Position numbers and translations under genes: made by a program
The notes under the pieces: generated by a model
Databases searched by the model: none
What the model was told of the DNA's origin: nothing
What the model saw: only the letters and a program-made list of their open reading frames with translations
Shown: in pieces, positions 16,691-25,020 of the stretch
How the letters are laid out: each line of letters opens with the position of its first letter
How positions within the stretch are numbered: position 1 is the stretch's first letter
Source of the DNA: Tabrizicola flagellatus
Lineage (GTDB): Bacteria; Pseudomonadota; Alphaproteobacteria; Rhodobacterales; Rhodobacteraceae
Reading direction: 5' to 3'
NCBI RefSeq assembly: GCF_008271465.1
Contig: NZ_VMDU01000014.1
Location: 1 to 64,000, forward strand
Length of the DNA stretch: 64,000 nucleotides

Positions 16691-19555
16691 TCAGACCTTG
16701 CCCTTGAGCGCGAGCAGCGCCGCGAAGGGGTTGTCGGGGTCGATGGGCTTTTCCTGCCGGGGCGGGCGGGCCTCGTAGGATTTCTGCCGCTCCTCGCGCG
16801 GGGGCTTGGCCCCCTTGCCATGGGGACGGTCGCCCTTGGGTCGGTCGTGCCTGGGCCGGTCGCCCTTGGGCCTGTCGCCTTGCGGACGATCGCCGTGCGG
16901 ACGGTCGCCGCGCGGGGCGCGGGCTTCGCCCTCCTTCCGCTCGGGGCGGGGGCCGCGTTCGCCGCCGCGTTCGGGGCGCTGGTGGCGGGGCTTCGGCGCC
17001 CAGGTGAAGGTGTAGAACACCTCCATCTCGGGCGTGGCTGCCGTCTCGGGCTCGGGCGCGGGTTCGGGGGCGAGGATCGAGACCTCTTCCGGGATCGGCA
17101 CGCCGGCGGCGATGGCGGCGGCGGCTTCCTCGGAGATCTCGGGGGCCTTCGGTGCCACGGCGGCCTTGACCTTCGGGCGTTCGCCCTTTTCGCCCTTGTA
17201 GCCCAGCCCCGCCATCAGGTCGGCGAACTGGTCCAGTGTCATGCCGGTGATCGACAGCATGTCGGGCGTGGCCTCGAAGCCCGCGCGGCTGTCCTTCTGG
17301 CGCAGGATGTCGGCGAGCCGTTCCAGCATGTCGATGCGGATCGCGCGGCTGCCGGCCGGGTGATAACCCGCGAGCGTGTAATGGCTTTTCGGCACCTCGG
17401 GCACGTTCGGGATGGTGACGAGGCCGGGCGGCGGCGATTCGGGGAATTCCTGCAACCCGTTCCAGAGCGACCAGAGCACCAGCCGCAGGCGCGTCGGCGA
17501 GGGTTTCAGCAGCGCGGGCAGGAAGATGGTGAACTGGCCGAAGCGGACGCCGTGCTTGCGCAAGGCACCCCGGGCCTCCTGGTCCAGTTCCTTCACCTCG
17601 GCGGCGACCTGGTCGCGGGGGAGGACGCCCATCGCCTCGGACAGCCGGAACGCGAAGCCGCGAGCAAGGCCGGTGAGGGATTCGTCGCGCGCCATGGCGA
17701 GCAGGGGCTCGAACTGCGCCGCGACCTTGCGGTCGATGAAATGCTGCAACCGGCGGCGGACCTTTTCGGCGACCTCCGGTCCCGCTTCCTCGTCCACGAA
17801 TGCCTCGACGGCGGGCTTGGCGGGCTCGGACCCCTTGACCAGCTTGCCCACCGCAGAGGTGCCCCACATCAGGCCGCCCTGTTCGGTGAAATCAAGCTCG
17901 GTATCCGGCGCGTTGTAGAAGCGGTCGGCGCGCAGGTGGAATTCGGGCTTCAAGGCCTGGAGCGCGGCCTGCGCAAGGGTGCGGGCGGCATCGGGCGTGG
18001 CGCTGGCATCCTGCTTGAAGCGGAAGCCTTCCAGTTTCCCGGCATATTCGCCTTCGACCGTCACTTCGCCCTTGTCGTTCACTTCGGCCACCAGAGCCTC
18101 CTTCTGCTTCAACCGGCGGAGCAGAACGGATGTCCGCCGGTCGACAAATCGTTGGGTCAGCGCCGCATGCAGGGCATCCGACAGGCGGTCTTCTACCGCG
18201 CGCGTTTCCTCGCGCCAATGGCTTTCGTCTTCGACCCAGTTTTTCCGCTGGGTGACGTAGGTCCAGGTGCGGATATAGGCCAATCTGCGCGACAAGGTGT
18301 CGATGTCGCCTTCGGTCTTGTCGATGCGCCGGATCGCGGTCGCGAGCCAGTCCGAGGGGATGCGCCCGCCGCCGAGGCCGCGGCCGACCAGGAATTCGAA
18401 GATCCGGGTCAGGAGCGTGGTGTGTTCGGGGCCGGTGGAGGAGCGGAAGTCGGGGATGCGACAGACATCCCACAAAAGCTGGACGCGCTTGGGTTCGGTC
18501 AGGCGGTCCTGCACTTCGGGCAGGGTGGAGAGCGCCTTCAGCGCCAGCAAGTCGTCGGCATCCCGCGCACGGGTCAGCCAGTCGTTGTGCGTGGGTTCCT
18601 CGAGGCTGCGGATCAGCCGTTCGGCGCTGCCGAAGTCGAGCGATTCGTTGCGCCAGTGCAGCTTGCGGACGGGCTGGAAGCGGTGGGTCTCGATCGCCTC
18701 GACCGTCTCTTCGTCGAAGGGGCGGACCTCGCCGGTGACGCCGAAGGTGCCGTCCTCGGTGTGCCGTCCGGCGCGGCCGGCGATCTGGGCCAGTTCCTGG
18801 GGATAGAGGCCGCGCATCCGGCGGCCGTCGAATTTCGCGGTTGCCGAGAAGGCGACATGCTTGATGTCGAGGTTCAGCCCCATGCCGATGGCATCGGTGG
18901 CCACAAGGTAATCCACGTCGCCGTTCTGGTAGAGCGCGACCTGCGCGTTGCGGGTGCGGGGGGAGAGGGCGCCCATGACCACGGCGCAGCCGCCCTTCTG
19001 GCGTCGGATCAGCTCGGCGATGGCATAGACGTTTTCCACCGAGAACCCGACGATGGCCGAACGCGGCGGCATCCGGCTGATCTTCTTCGACCCGGCATAG
19101 CGCAGGGTGGACATCCGGTCGCGCTTCAGGAAGGTCACATGCGGCACCAGCGCCGCGATTGCGCCCCGCATGGTGTCGGAGCCGAGGAACAGCGTCTCGT
19201 TCAGCCCCCGCGCGCGCAGCAGCCGGTCGGTGAAGACATGGCCCCGGTCGGCATCGGCGCAAAGCTGGATCTCGTCCACCGCGACGAAATCGGCGCCGAT
19301 TTCCAGCGGCATCGCCTCGGTCGTGCAGACCCAGTATTGCGTGCGGTCCGGGACGATGCGTTCCTCGCCGGTGACCAGCGCCACGACCGAGGGGCCGACG
19401 CGGGCGACGATCCGGTCATAGACCTCGCGCGCAAGCAGACGCAGCGGCAGGCCGATGACGCCGGTGCGGTGCGCCAGCATCCGCTCGATCGCGTGATGGG
19501 TCTTGCCGGTGTTCGTCGGCCCGAGGACCGCCGTCACCCGCCGGGTGGCGTCCAT
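16691..19555 (-). CDS. Suv3-type ATP-dependent RNA helicase
   Basis: 954 residues. Motif I GPTNTGKT is at residues 12-19, the Walker B variant DEIQ near 94, and motif VI QIAGRAGRHTEDG near 256, all as in Suv3/MgpS-like superfamily 2 helicases. A helical region follows, then a C-terminal basic tail of GDRPx repeats (about residues 881-911), a likely RNA-binding extension. Suv3-like proteins unwind RNA in degradation complexes in mitochondria; bacterial relatives are less studied. Start ATG at 19555, three bases after the TPR gene stop; the next gene starts at its stop codon, so it lies in a probable TPR-helicase-S4-fdxA unit. Confidence 0.88.
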   Translation of the reverse strand: MDATRRVTAVLGPTNTGKTHHAIERMLAHRTGVIGLPLRLLAREVYDRIVARVGPSVVALVTGEERIVPDRTQYWVCTTEAMPLEIGADFVAVDEIQLCADADRGHVFTDRLLRARGLNETLFLGSDTMRGAIAALVPHVTFLKRDRMSTLRYAGSKKISRMPPRSAIVGFSVENVYAIAELIRRQKGGCAVVMGALSPRTRNAQVALYQNGDVDYLVATDAIGMGLNLDIKHVAFSATAKFDGRRMRGLYPQELAQIAGRAGRHTEDGTFGVTGEVRPFDEETVEAIETHRFQPVRKLHWRNESLDFGSAERLIRSLEEPTHNDWLTRARDADDLLALKALSTLPEVQDRLTEPKRVQLLWDVCRIPDFRSSTGPEHTTLLTRIFEFLVGRGLGGGRIPSDWLATAIRRIDKTEGDIDTLSRRLAYIRTWTYVTQRKNWVEDESHWREETRAVEDRLSDALHAALTQRFVDRRTSVLLRRLKQKEALVAEVNDKGEVTVEGEYAGKLEGFRFKQDASATPDAARTLAQAALQALKPEFHLRADRFYNAPDTELDFTEQGGLMWGTSAVGKLVKGSEPAKPAVEAFVDEEAGPEVAEKVRRRLQHFIDRKVAAQFEPLLAMARDESLTGLARGFAFRLSEAMGVLPRDQVAAEVKELDQEARGALRKHGVRFGQFTIFLPALLKPSPTRLRLVLWSLWNGLQEFPESPPPGLVTIPNVPEVPKSHYTLAGYHPAGSRAIRIDMLERLADILRQKDSRAGFEATPDMLSITGMTLDQFADLMAGLGYKGEKGERPKVKAAVAPKAPEISEEAAAAIAAGVPIPEEVSILAPEPAPEPETAATPEMEVFYTFTWAPKPRHQRPERGGERGPRPERKEGEARAPRGDRPHGDRPQGDRPKGDRPRHDRPKGDRPHGKGAKPPREERQKSYEARPPRQEKPIDPDNPFAALLALKGKV
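16822..16911 (-). repeat. Tandem 15-bp coding repeats in the helicase tail
   Basis: About six units of 15 bases encode Gly-Asp-Arg-Pro-X in tandem, where X is His, Gln, Lys or Arg. Units differ at wobble positions and in the fifth codon. Such tails are prone to length variation. Confidence 0.75.
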
Positions 19556-19558
19556 GGC

Positions 19559-20122
19559 TTAAAGCTCCTGACCCTCGGCTGCCTTTTGCAGGCGTTCGAC
19601 CGCCTCGGTCGCGCCCTCGAGATGGGGGTGGATGGCAAGGGCCGCACGATAGGCCGCCAGCGCCTGTTCCGGCTTGCCGGTTTCCTCCAGGATCATCGCC
19701 AGGCCGGACAGCGCCCCGAAATGCCTTGGGTTCAGCGTCAGGACCCGGGCGATGTCGGCGACCGAGGGGCCGAATTCGCCGGCCATGTAATAGGCGGTGG
19801 CCCGCGCGTTCCAGGCCTCGGCAAAGGCCGGGTCGTGGTCGATCACGGCGGTGAAATGCTCGATGGCGGCGGGATAGTCGCCCATTTCCATCGCGTCCTT
19901 GCCGCGTTGCAGCAGGAGGTCCAGCGCCGGAGACCCGGATTTCGACCATTCGAGCCAGATTTCCCGCTCGATCCGGCCGGCTTCGCCCGCCTCGGCGGTC
20001 TTGAGCCGTTCGAACAGACCGTCCAGCTTGGCCGCATCCTGGGCCTGAGCGAGGGCGCAGGTCAGGAAAAGCGGCAGAAGTGCCGCAACGATACGATTGA
20101 GAATGGTGGCCTGGATGCCCAT
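19559..20122 (-). CDS. Exported tetratricopeptide-repeat protein
   Basis: 187 residues. A signal peptide (ILNRIVAALLPLFLTCALAQAQ) is followed by two or three TPR units (ALDLLLQRGKDAMEMGDYPAAIEHFTAVIDHDP; AEAWNARATAYYMAGEFGPSVADIARVLTLNP; FGALSGLAMILEETGKPEQALAAYRAALAIHP). TPRs mediate protein contacts; the partner is unknown. Its stop is three bases before the helicase start, so the two are cotranscribed, although one product is exported and the other is cytoplasmic. Confidence 0.82.
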   Translation of the reverse strand: MGIQATILNRIVAALLPLFLTCALAQAQDAAKLDGLFERLKTAEAGEAGRIEREIWLEWSKSGSPALDLLLQRGKDAMEMGDYPAAIEHFTAVIDHDPAFAEAWNARATAYYMAGEFGPSVADIARVLTLNPRHFGALSGLAMILEETGKPEQALAAYRAALAIHPHLEGATEAVERLQKAAEGQEL

Positions 20123-20185
20123 AACGGGAAAGTAACCGATCCGCGCCGGATTGCCAGTGGCGCCGGGGTCACGAAGGAGAGACGA

Positions 20186-20473
20186 ATGAGCGAAATGATC
20201 GATGCGGCCGTCAAGGCGCTGTCCGCCAAGGTTTCGGGTGGCTTCGACGGCGTGGCCAAGTTCGTGATCCCCGGCGAAGGGGCGATCATGCTGGACGGGC
20301 AGGGTGTGCGCGCCGGCGACGAGGAGGCCGACGTGACGCTGACCGCCGAGGCGGACGTGTTCCGCGCGATCCTCGACGGCGAGATGAACCCGACCATGGC
20401 CTTCATGACCGGCAAGCTGTCGGTCGATGGCAGCATGGGGCTGGCGATGAAGCTGGGCTCGGTCCTGGGATGA
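20186..20473 (+). CDS. SCP2 sterol-binding domain protein
   Basis: 95 residues consisting only of the SCP2 fold: a hydrophobic lipid-binding tunnel with the segments GVAKFVIPGEGAIMLDG, ADVTLTAEADVFRAILDGEMNPTMAFMTGKLSVDGSMGLAMKLGSVL. Single-domain SCP2 proteins bind acyl chains or acyl-CoA in bacteria. Start ATG at 20186 with AAGGAGA upstream. The stop overlaps the next ATG (ATGA), coupling it to a lipase-like hydrolase, which suggests a joint role in lipid handling. Confidence 0.85.
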   Translation: MSEMIDAAVKALSAKVSGGFDGVAKFVIPGEGAIMLDGQGVRAGDEEADVTLTAEADVFRAILDGEMNPTMAFMTGKLSVDGSMGLAMKLGSVLG

Positions 20474-21417
20474 GACAGGAGGCCGCCCTGCCCGCGCCGT
20501 TCCACGCCGGGGTGGCCGATGCGCCGCCCGGAGTGGTGGCGGTCTGGGTGCAGGCGGGGGCGGCGCGGATCCGGCTCGCCTCGTGGAAGGCGGGGGAGAA
20601 GGGCACGGTGCTGCTGCTGCCCGGCCGGACGGAATGCATCGAGAAATACGGCCGCGCCGCCGGGGATCTGGTGGCGCGCGGCTTTTCGGTCATCACCATC
20701 GACTGGCGCGGGCAGGGGTTGGCCGACCGGGCGCTGCCCGACCGGCTGATGGGCCATGTGGGCGATTTCGCGGAATACCAGCAGGACCTGGATGCCATGC
20801 TGGCCGAGGCCGCCCGGCTGGACCTGCCGCGGCCCTGGTACATGGTGGCGCATTCCATGGGCGGCTGCATCGGCCTGCGCGGGCTGATGCGCGGGCTGCC
20901 GGTCGCGGCGGCGGTCTTCTCCGCGCCGATGTGGGGGATCGCGATGACCCCCTGGCAGAAACCGCTCGCGGCGGTGGTCTCGTCGGTCGCGCGGCCCCTG
21001 GGGCTGAACGCGCGCTATGCACCCTCGACCGGGCCGGCGGTTTACCTCACCACGGCACCCTTTGCGGGCAACGTGCTGACGACCGACCGCGAGATGTGGG
21101 ACTACATGCGCCGGCAGGTCGTCGAGGTGCCGGAGCTGGCGCTGGCCGGGCCCTCCATCGGCTGGGTCTCGGCCGCGCTGGCCGAATGTGCCGCGCTGGC
21201 GGCGCTGCCGGCGCCGCGGGTGCCGGCAGTCTGCGCGCTGGGCACCGCCGAGAAGGTGGTGGCCGTGGCGCCGGTGCATCTGCGGATGGCGGGCTGGGCG
21301 CGGGGCGAGCTGGACCTCTATCCGGGCGCCGAGCACGAGATCATGATGGAAGGCCCGGCCGTGCGGAAGCGGTTCTTCGACCGGGCCGCCGCGCTGTTCG
21401 AGGCGACCCGGGGCTAG
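20470..21417 (+). CDS. Alpha/beta hydrolase, lysophospholipase-like
   Basis: 315 residues. It shows the alpha/beta hydrolase nucleophile elbow VAHSMGG (Ser near residue 134). The preceding oxyanion region (LLLPGRTECIEKYG and ITIDWRGQGLADR) is typical of monoacylglycerol lipase/PldB-type lysophospholipases. The catalytic His is in GAEHEIMME near the end, and an Asp/Glu lies upstream of it. Likely cleaves lysophospholipid or monoglyceride. Coupled to the SCP2 gene. A family 1 palindrome begins eight bases after the stop. Confidence 0.85.
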   Translation: MRQEAALPAPFHAGVADAPPGVVAVWVQAGAARIRLASWKAGEKGTVLLLPGRTECIEKYGRAAGDLVARGFSVITIDWRGQGLADRALPDRLMGHVGDFAEYQQDLDAMLAEAARLDLPRPWYMVAHSMGGCIGLRGLMRGLPVAAAVFSAPMWGIAMTPWQKPLAAVVSSVARPLGLNARYAPSTGPAVYLTTAPFAGNVLTTDREMWDYMRRQVVEVPELALAGPSIGWVSAALAECAALAALPAPRVPAVCALGTAEKVVAVAPVHLRMAGWARGELDLYPGAEHEIMMEGPAVRKRFFDRAAALFEATRG

Positions 21418-21424
21418 GCGCGCG

Positions 21425-21490
21425 GCTCATCCCTCCCTTGCGGTCGGTCTTCGCGGGGCGGCGAAGAGCGACCGCAGGGAAGCGATGAGC
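21425..21490. repeat. Intergenic palindrome, family 1, copy 2 (best copy)
   Basis: Arms of about 29 bases with only four or so mismatches: GCTCATCCCTCCCTTGCGG on the left against CCGCAGGGAAGCGATGAGC on the right, continuing inward to TCTTCGC/GCGAAGA. It starts eight bases after the hydrolase stop and ends 11 bases before the convergent channel gene stop. Confidence 0.7.
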
Positions 21491-21501
21491 GGTGCCGGGC
21501 G

Positions 21502-22272
21502 CTAACGGGCGTCGAGCTTGCGCTCGATCTCGGCCAGGCGGGCCAGCACCTTTTCCTCGAAGGCATGGGTTTCCTCCCGTGTCTCCTCGGAGGCCGCCTC
21601 CTGCATCGAGTTCACGATCAGACCCACGATCAGGTTCATCACCGCGAAGGTGGTCATCAGGATGAAGGGCACGAAGAAGGCCCAGGCGTAGGGGTAGACC
21701 TCCATCACCGGTCGGACGATGCCCATGGACCAGCTTTCCAGCGTCATGATCTGGAAGAGCGAATAGGCGCTGGCGCCGAGGCTGCCGAACCAGTCGGGGA
21801 AGCTGGCGGCAAAAAGCTTGGTCGCGATCACGGCGGCGATGTAGTAGATCAGCAGGATCAGCAGGAACACCGACCCCATCCCCGGCAGCGCGCGGCCGAG
21901 GCCGTTCACCACGCGGCGTAGCGATGGCACGACCGAGACGATGCGAAGCACCCGCAGGATGCGCAGCGCGCGCAGGACCGAAAGGCCCCCGGCCGCAGGG
22001 ATCAGGGAAATACCGACGATCACGAAATCGAACAGGTTCCAGCCCGACCGGAAGAAGCGCAAACCTTGTGCGTAAAGCCGCGCCGCGAGTTCCGCCACGA
22101 AGATCGCGAGGCAGGCCCGGTCGATGGTGACAAGCGCCGTGCCGGCCCGCTCCATCACCGCCGGGAAGGTCTCCAGCCCCAGGGTGACAGCATTGATGAG
22201 GATGACGGCGATCAGGAAGCGGGCGATGGCGGGGCGGTCGAGAAAGGCGGCGACTGCGGCGCGGCTGGACAT
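21502..22272 (-). CDS. Bacterial voltage-gated sodium channel (NavAb/NaChBac type)
   Basis: 256 residues, a single six-helix subunit that should form a homotetramer. The S4 voltage sensor shows arginines every third residue (RALRILRVLRIVSVVPSLRR, near residues 101-120). The pore loop contains TLESWSM, the high-field-strength sodium filter, and the C-terminus is a coiled coil (FEEKVLARLAEIERKL) as in BacNav tetramerisation domains. It is a cation channel of the inner membrane, possibly serving pH or motility responses. Divergent neighbours give no further clue. No auxiliary subunit is encoded nearby. Confidence 0.9.
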   Translation of the reverse strand: MSSRAAVAAFLDRPAIARFLIAVILINAVTLGLETFPAVMERAGTALVTIDRACLAIFVAELAARLYAQGLRFFRSGWNLFDFVIVGISLIPAAGGLSVLRALRILRVLRIVSVVPSLRRVVNGLGRALPGMGSVFLLILLIYYIAAVIATKLFAASFPDWFGSLGASAYSLFQIMTLESWSMGIVRPVMEVYPYAWAFFVPFILMTTFAVMNLIVGLIVNSMQEAASEETREETHAFEEKVLARLAEIERKLDAR

Positions 22273-22360
22273 GTCGATTCCGGGATTGTTGCGACTGAGC
22301 GCGGATATGGGGAATCCTGCCCGGCGATGCCAGAGCCCGGCGCGCGCCTTGGCGACGTGT

Positions 22361-22771
22361 TCAGTTCATCGGGCGGACGAACTCCATGCTGCGCCCACCC
22401 GGACCGGTCAGCTTGAGGCCGAGGATGCCCTCGGTCCGCGCCTCGGTCATGGCCGAGAGCGCCTCCAGAAACCGGGCCTCTTCCTTCATGTCGGGGCAGG
22501 CCATGCGGGTGACGGCGACGCCCTTCAGCACGAAGGCCGGCAGCACCCCCTCGTAGCTTCCCGTCCAGCGGTTGCAGGGCGCCTCGCCGAAGGCACGCCC
22601 GGGTTCGGAGAAGTCGATCGTGCCGCGCGCGCCGAAGGGCTTGCCGTCGATCGCGACGATCCGCCACTGCGGGGCGAGGTATTCGGGCGGCACGGTGCCG
22701 TTCCCCGAGGCCGTCGCGGTGCAGGCGGCAAGCAGGGCAGCGGCGGCCAGGGATCTGCGGGGGGCGGACAT
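22361..22771 (-). CDS. META domain (HslJ-like) lipoprotein
   Basis: 136 residues from the ATG at 22771, chosen over the ATG at 22783 because GAGG lies six bases before it. The signal sequence ends in a lipobox LLAAC (Cys near 17). The META domain follows: YLAPQWRIVAIDGKPF, IDFSEPGRAFGEAPCNRWTGSY and VTRMACPDMKEEARFLEAL. It is probably an outer-membrane lipoprotein linked to envelope stress. It resembles only the C-terminal half of the larger protein encoded at 3286-4002. Confidence 0.8.
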   Translation of the reverse strand: MSAPRRSLAAAALLAACTATASGNGTVPPEYLAPQWRIVAIDGKPFGARGTIDFSEPGRAFGEAPCNRWTGSYEGVLPAFVLKGVAVTRMACPDMKEEARFLEALSAMTEARTEGILGLKLTGPGGRSMEFVRPMN

Positions 22772-22840
22772 GGGGCACCTCATGCGATTGTTCCCGCAGT
22801 TTGCGTGGCCGCCGCTGCCGGGTCAATCCAGATGCTGCGG

Positions 22841-23308
22841 TCAGAACGCCTCGGGTCTGGCCTCGCGCGCCATGTGGTCGAGGACGGCGTTGACGAACTT
22901 GGGTTCCTTGCCGTCCGGAAAGAAGGCCTTGGCCACGTCCACATATTCGGTGATCGCGACCTTGGGGGGAGTGGATAGGTCCACCAGTTCCGCCCCCGCC
23001 GCGCGGAAGAGCGCGCGCAGCACCGGGTCGATCCGGTCGATCGGCCAGGCAGCGACCAGCGCGCGGTCGGTCATCTGGTCGATCTTCGCCTGCCAGTTGA
23101 CAGCGGCGCCCACGACGGCGCGGAAATGGTCCACGTCGCCCTCGGCGAATTCGCCTTCCTCGTAGGTCGCGCCGAAGCGGTGCGTCTCGAACTCGCGCGT
23201 CACCGCCTCGACCGTCTGGCCCGAAACCTCCATCTGGAACAGCGCCTGCACGGCGTAAAGCCGGGCCGCCGATTTCATCTGGCGCTTTTCCGTCCGCCTG
23301 TCCGTCAT
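22841..23308 (-). CDS. nusB: Transcription antitermination factor NusB
   Basis: 155 residues from the ATG at 23308. The all-helical NusB fold is visible: SAARLYAVQALFQMEVSG at the start, and the C-terminal core DPVLRALFRAAGAELVDLSTPPKVAITEYVDVAKAF with the conserved PKFVNAVLDHMARE end. NusB with NusE (S10) binds boxA in rRNA leaders. The start overlaps the ribH stop as ATGA. This ribH-nusB pairing is common in proteobacteria. Confidence 0.95.
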   Translation of the reverse strand: MTDRRTEKRQMKSAARLYAVQALFQMEVSGQTVEAVTREFETHRFGATYEEGEFAEGDVDHFRAVVGAAVNWQAKIDQMTDRALVAAWPIDRIDPVLRALFRAAGAELVDLSTPPKVAITEYVDVAKAFFPDGKEPKFVNAVLDHMAREARPEAF

Positions 23309-23805
23309 GCCCGGAAACCGATCCCCTTGGATTTCCCGGCCCATTTGCGCGAAAGCGCGATCAGGTGCAAGGCCGCCGCTGCGGCACCGCCGCCCTTGTT
23401 CTGGCCCTGCGGATCCGCGCGCACCTCGGCCTGGGCGCGGTTTTCCACCGTGAGGATCCCGTTCCCGATGCAGGCGCCTTGCAGGCCCAGGAGGCTGAGC
23501 GCGCGGGACGAGTCGTTGCAGACCGTGTCGTAATGCGTCGTCTCGCCCCGGATCACGCAACCCAGCGCGACATAGCCGTCATAGTCCGCCAGCCGTTCCG
23601 CCATGGCGATGGCCGACGGCACTTCCAGCGCGCCCGGAACCTCGACGAGGTCCACCTCGGCCGCGCAGGCGGCGGCCACCGCGCGGGCCCCGGCGACCAG
23701 GTTGTCGGTGATGTCCTTGTAATAGGGCGCCACCACGATCAGGAGTTTCACCGGCTTGTCGAAGCCGGGCAGGGGCAGGGTGTGATGGGTTTCGGCGGTG
23801 GCCAT
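23305..23805 (-). CDS. ribH: 6,7-dimethyl-8-ribityllumazine synthase
   Basis: 166 residues. Motifs of lumazine synthase are present: VEVPGALEVPSAIAMAERL, then DGYVALGCVIRGETTHYDTVCNDSSRAL with the catalytic His, and the later QGACIGNGILTVENRAQAEVRAD. It condenses ribityl-aminouracil with 3,4-dihydroxy-2-butanone 4-phosphate to form the substrate of RibE. The long N-terminus starts at the ATG at 23805, three bases after the ribB stop. Transcribed as ribB-ribH-nusB. Confidence 0.95.
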   Translation of the reverse strand: MATAETHHTLPLPGFDKPVKLLIVVAPYYKDITDNLVAGARAVAAACAAEVDLVEVPGALEVPSAIAMAERLADYDGYVALGCVIRGETTHYDTVCNDSSRALSLLGLQGACIGNGILTVENRAQAEVRADPQGQNKGGGAAAAALHLIALSRKWAGKSKGIGFRA

Positions 23806-23808
23806 TTC

Positions 23809-24891
23809 CTACTCCTTGATGGGCCGGGTGCCGGCGATGGTCAGGCCGTAGGCATCGAGGCCCACGAAGCGCGGCGCAGCGGAGTTGGTGACGAGCGTGA
23901 TCGACGACAGCCCCAGCGACGACAGGATCTGCGCCCCGAGGCCATACTGGCGCAGGGTCTGGGGCGAGTGTTCGCCCGGCGTTACCATCTTCATGGTGGT
24001 ATCGCGCAGGAGGACCACGACGCCGCGCCCCTCGGCGGCGATGATCCGCATGGCGGCGGGCAGCTCTCCGCCCCCGCCGATGCCCAGCACATCCTCGAGC
24101 GGGTTCAGCGCGTGGACCCGCACCAGGACCGGGCCGGGGCCGGACAGGTCGCCCTTGGACAGGACAATATGTTCGTCGCCCTGCGTCTCGTCGGCGTAAA
24201 CCCGCATCAGCCAGTCGCCGCCATGCGCGGAGGTGACGGATTTCACGGCCTTTTCTGTGATGAGGTTGTCGTGGCGGCGCCGGTAGGCGATCAGGTCCGA
24301 AATGGTGCCGATCTTCAGCCCGTGCCTCTGGGCAAAGGCCACCAGGTCGGGCAGGCGCGCCATCGTGCCGTCGTCGTTCATGATCTCGCAGATCACGCCC
24401 GACGGGTTCAGCCCCGCCAGACGCGCCACGTCCACGGCCGCCTCGGTATGGCCGGCGCGGACCAGGACGCCACCCTCGCGGGCGCGCAGGGGGAAGATGT
24501 GGCCCGGCGTGGCGATGTCGGCCGGACCCTTGGTCGGGTCGATGGCGACCGAGACGGTCCGCGCCCGGTCGGCGGCCGAGATGCCGGTGGTCACGCCCTC
24601 GCGCGCCTCGATGGACAGCGTGAAGGCGGTCTCGTGGCGGCTGGAGTTCTTCGGGCTCATCAGCGGCAGGCCCAGCTGATCGACCCGCGATCCGGGCAGC
24701 GCCAGGCAGATCAGCCCCCGGCCATGGGTGGCCATGAAGTTGATCGCGCTCGGCGTGCACATCTGGGCCGGGATCACGAGGTCGCCCTCGTTCTCGCGGT
24801 CCTCGTGGTCGACAAGGATGAACATCCGCCCGTTGCGGGCATCCTCGATGATCTCTTCGGTCGAGGAGATGGCGTCGGTGAATTCGGACAT
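23809..24891 (-). CDS. ribB: 3,4-dihydroxy-2-butanone-4-phosphate synthase with a degenerate GTP cyclohydrolase II domain
   Basis: 360 residues from the ATG at 24891. The N-terminal DHBP synthase domain is intact (VDHEDRENEGDLVIPA, THGRGLICLALPG, HTEAAVDVARLAGL, ICEIMNDDGTMAR). The C-terminal half has the GTP cyclohydrolase II position and some features (LRQYGLGAQILSSLGL). It lacks the zinc-binding cysteines: where the family has a Cys-rich stretch this protein reads LGIGGGGELPAAM. So it probably supplies only the four-carbon unit, and a separate RibA is expected elsewhere. First gene of ribB-ribH-nusB. Confidence 0.9.
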   Translation of the reverse strand: MSEFTDAISSTEEIIEDARNGRMFILVDHEDRENEGDLVIPAQMCTPSAINFMATHGRGLICLALPGSRVDQLGLPLMSPKNSSRHETAFTLSIEAREGVTTGISAADRARTVSVAIDPTKGPADIATPGHIFPLRAREGGVLVRAGHTEAAVDVARLAGLNPSGVICEIMNDDGTMARLPDLVAFAQRHGLKIGTISDLIAYRRRHDNLITEKAVKSVTSAHGGDWLMRVYADETQGDEHIVLSKGDLSGPGPVLVRVHALNPLEDVLGIGGGGELPAAMRIIAAEGRGVVVLLRDTTMKMVTPGEHSPQTLRQYGLGAQILSSLGLSSITLVTNSAAPRFVGLDAYGLTIAGTRPIKE

Positions 24892-25020
24892 GGGCGCGGC
24901 CTCGCAAGCTCTCTCTGCCCGTCTATCGCGGGCGTGGCGCAAAGGCCAGAGGCTGTCCCCGCCGACTCCGCAGACCCGCTGTGCGGCGGCAGGGGCGTGG
25001 CCCTCTGGCACATCGCTTGC

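Noticed and set aside
16316-20473. A plus-strand open frame of 1385 codons opposite the S4, helicase and TPR genes
   Set aside because: It is an antisense shadow of strongly conserved minus-strand genes, common at this GC content. Only its last 95 codons are real, as the SCP2 gene starting at 20186.
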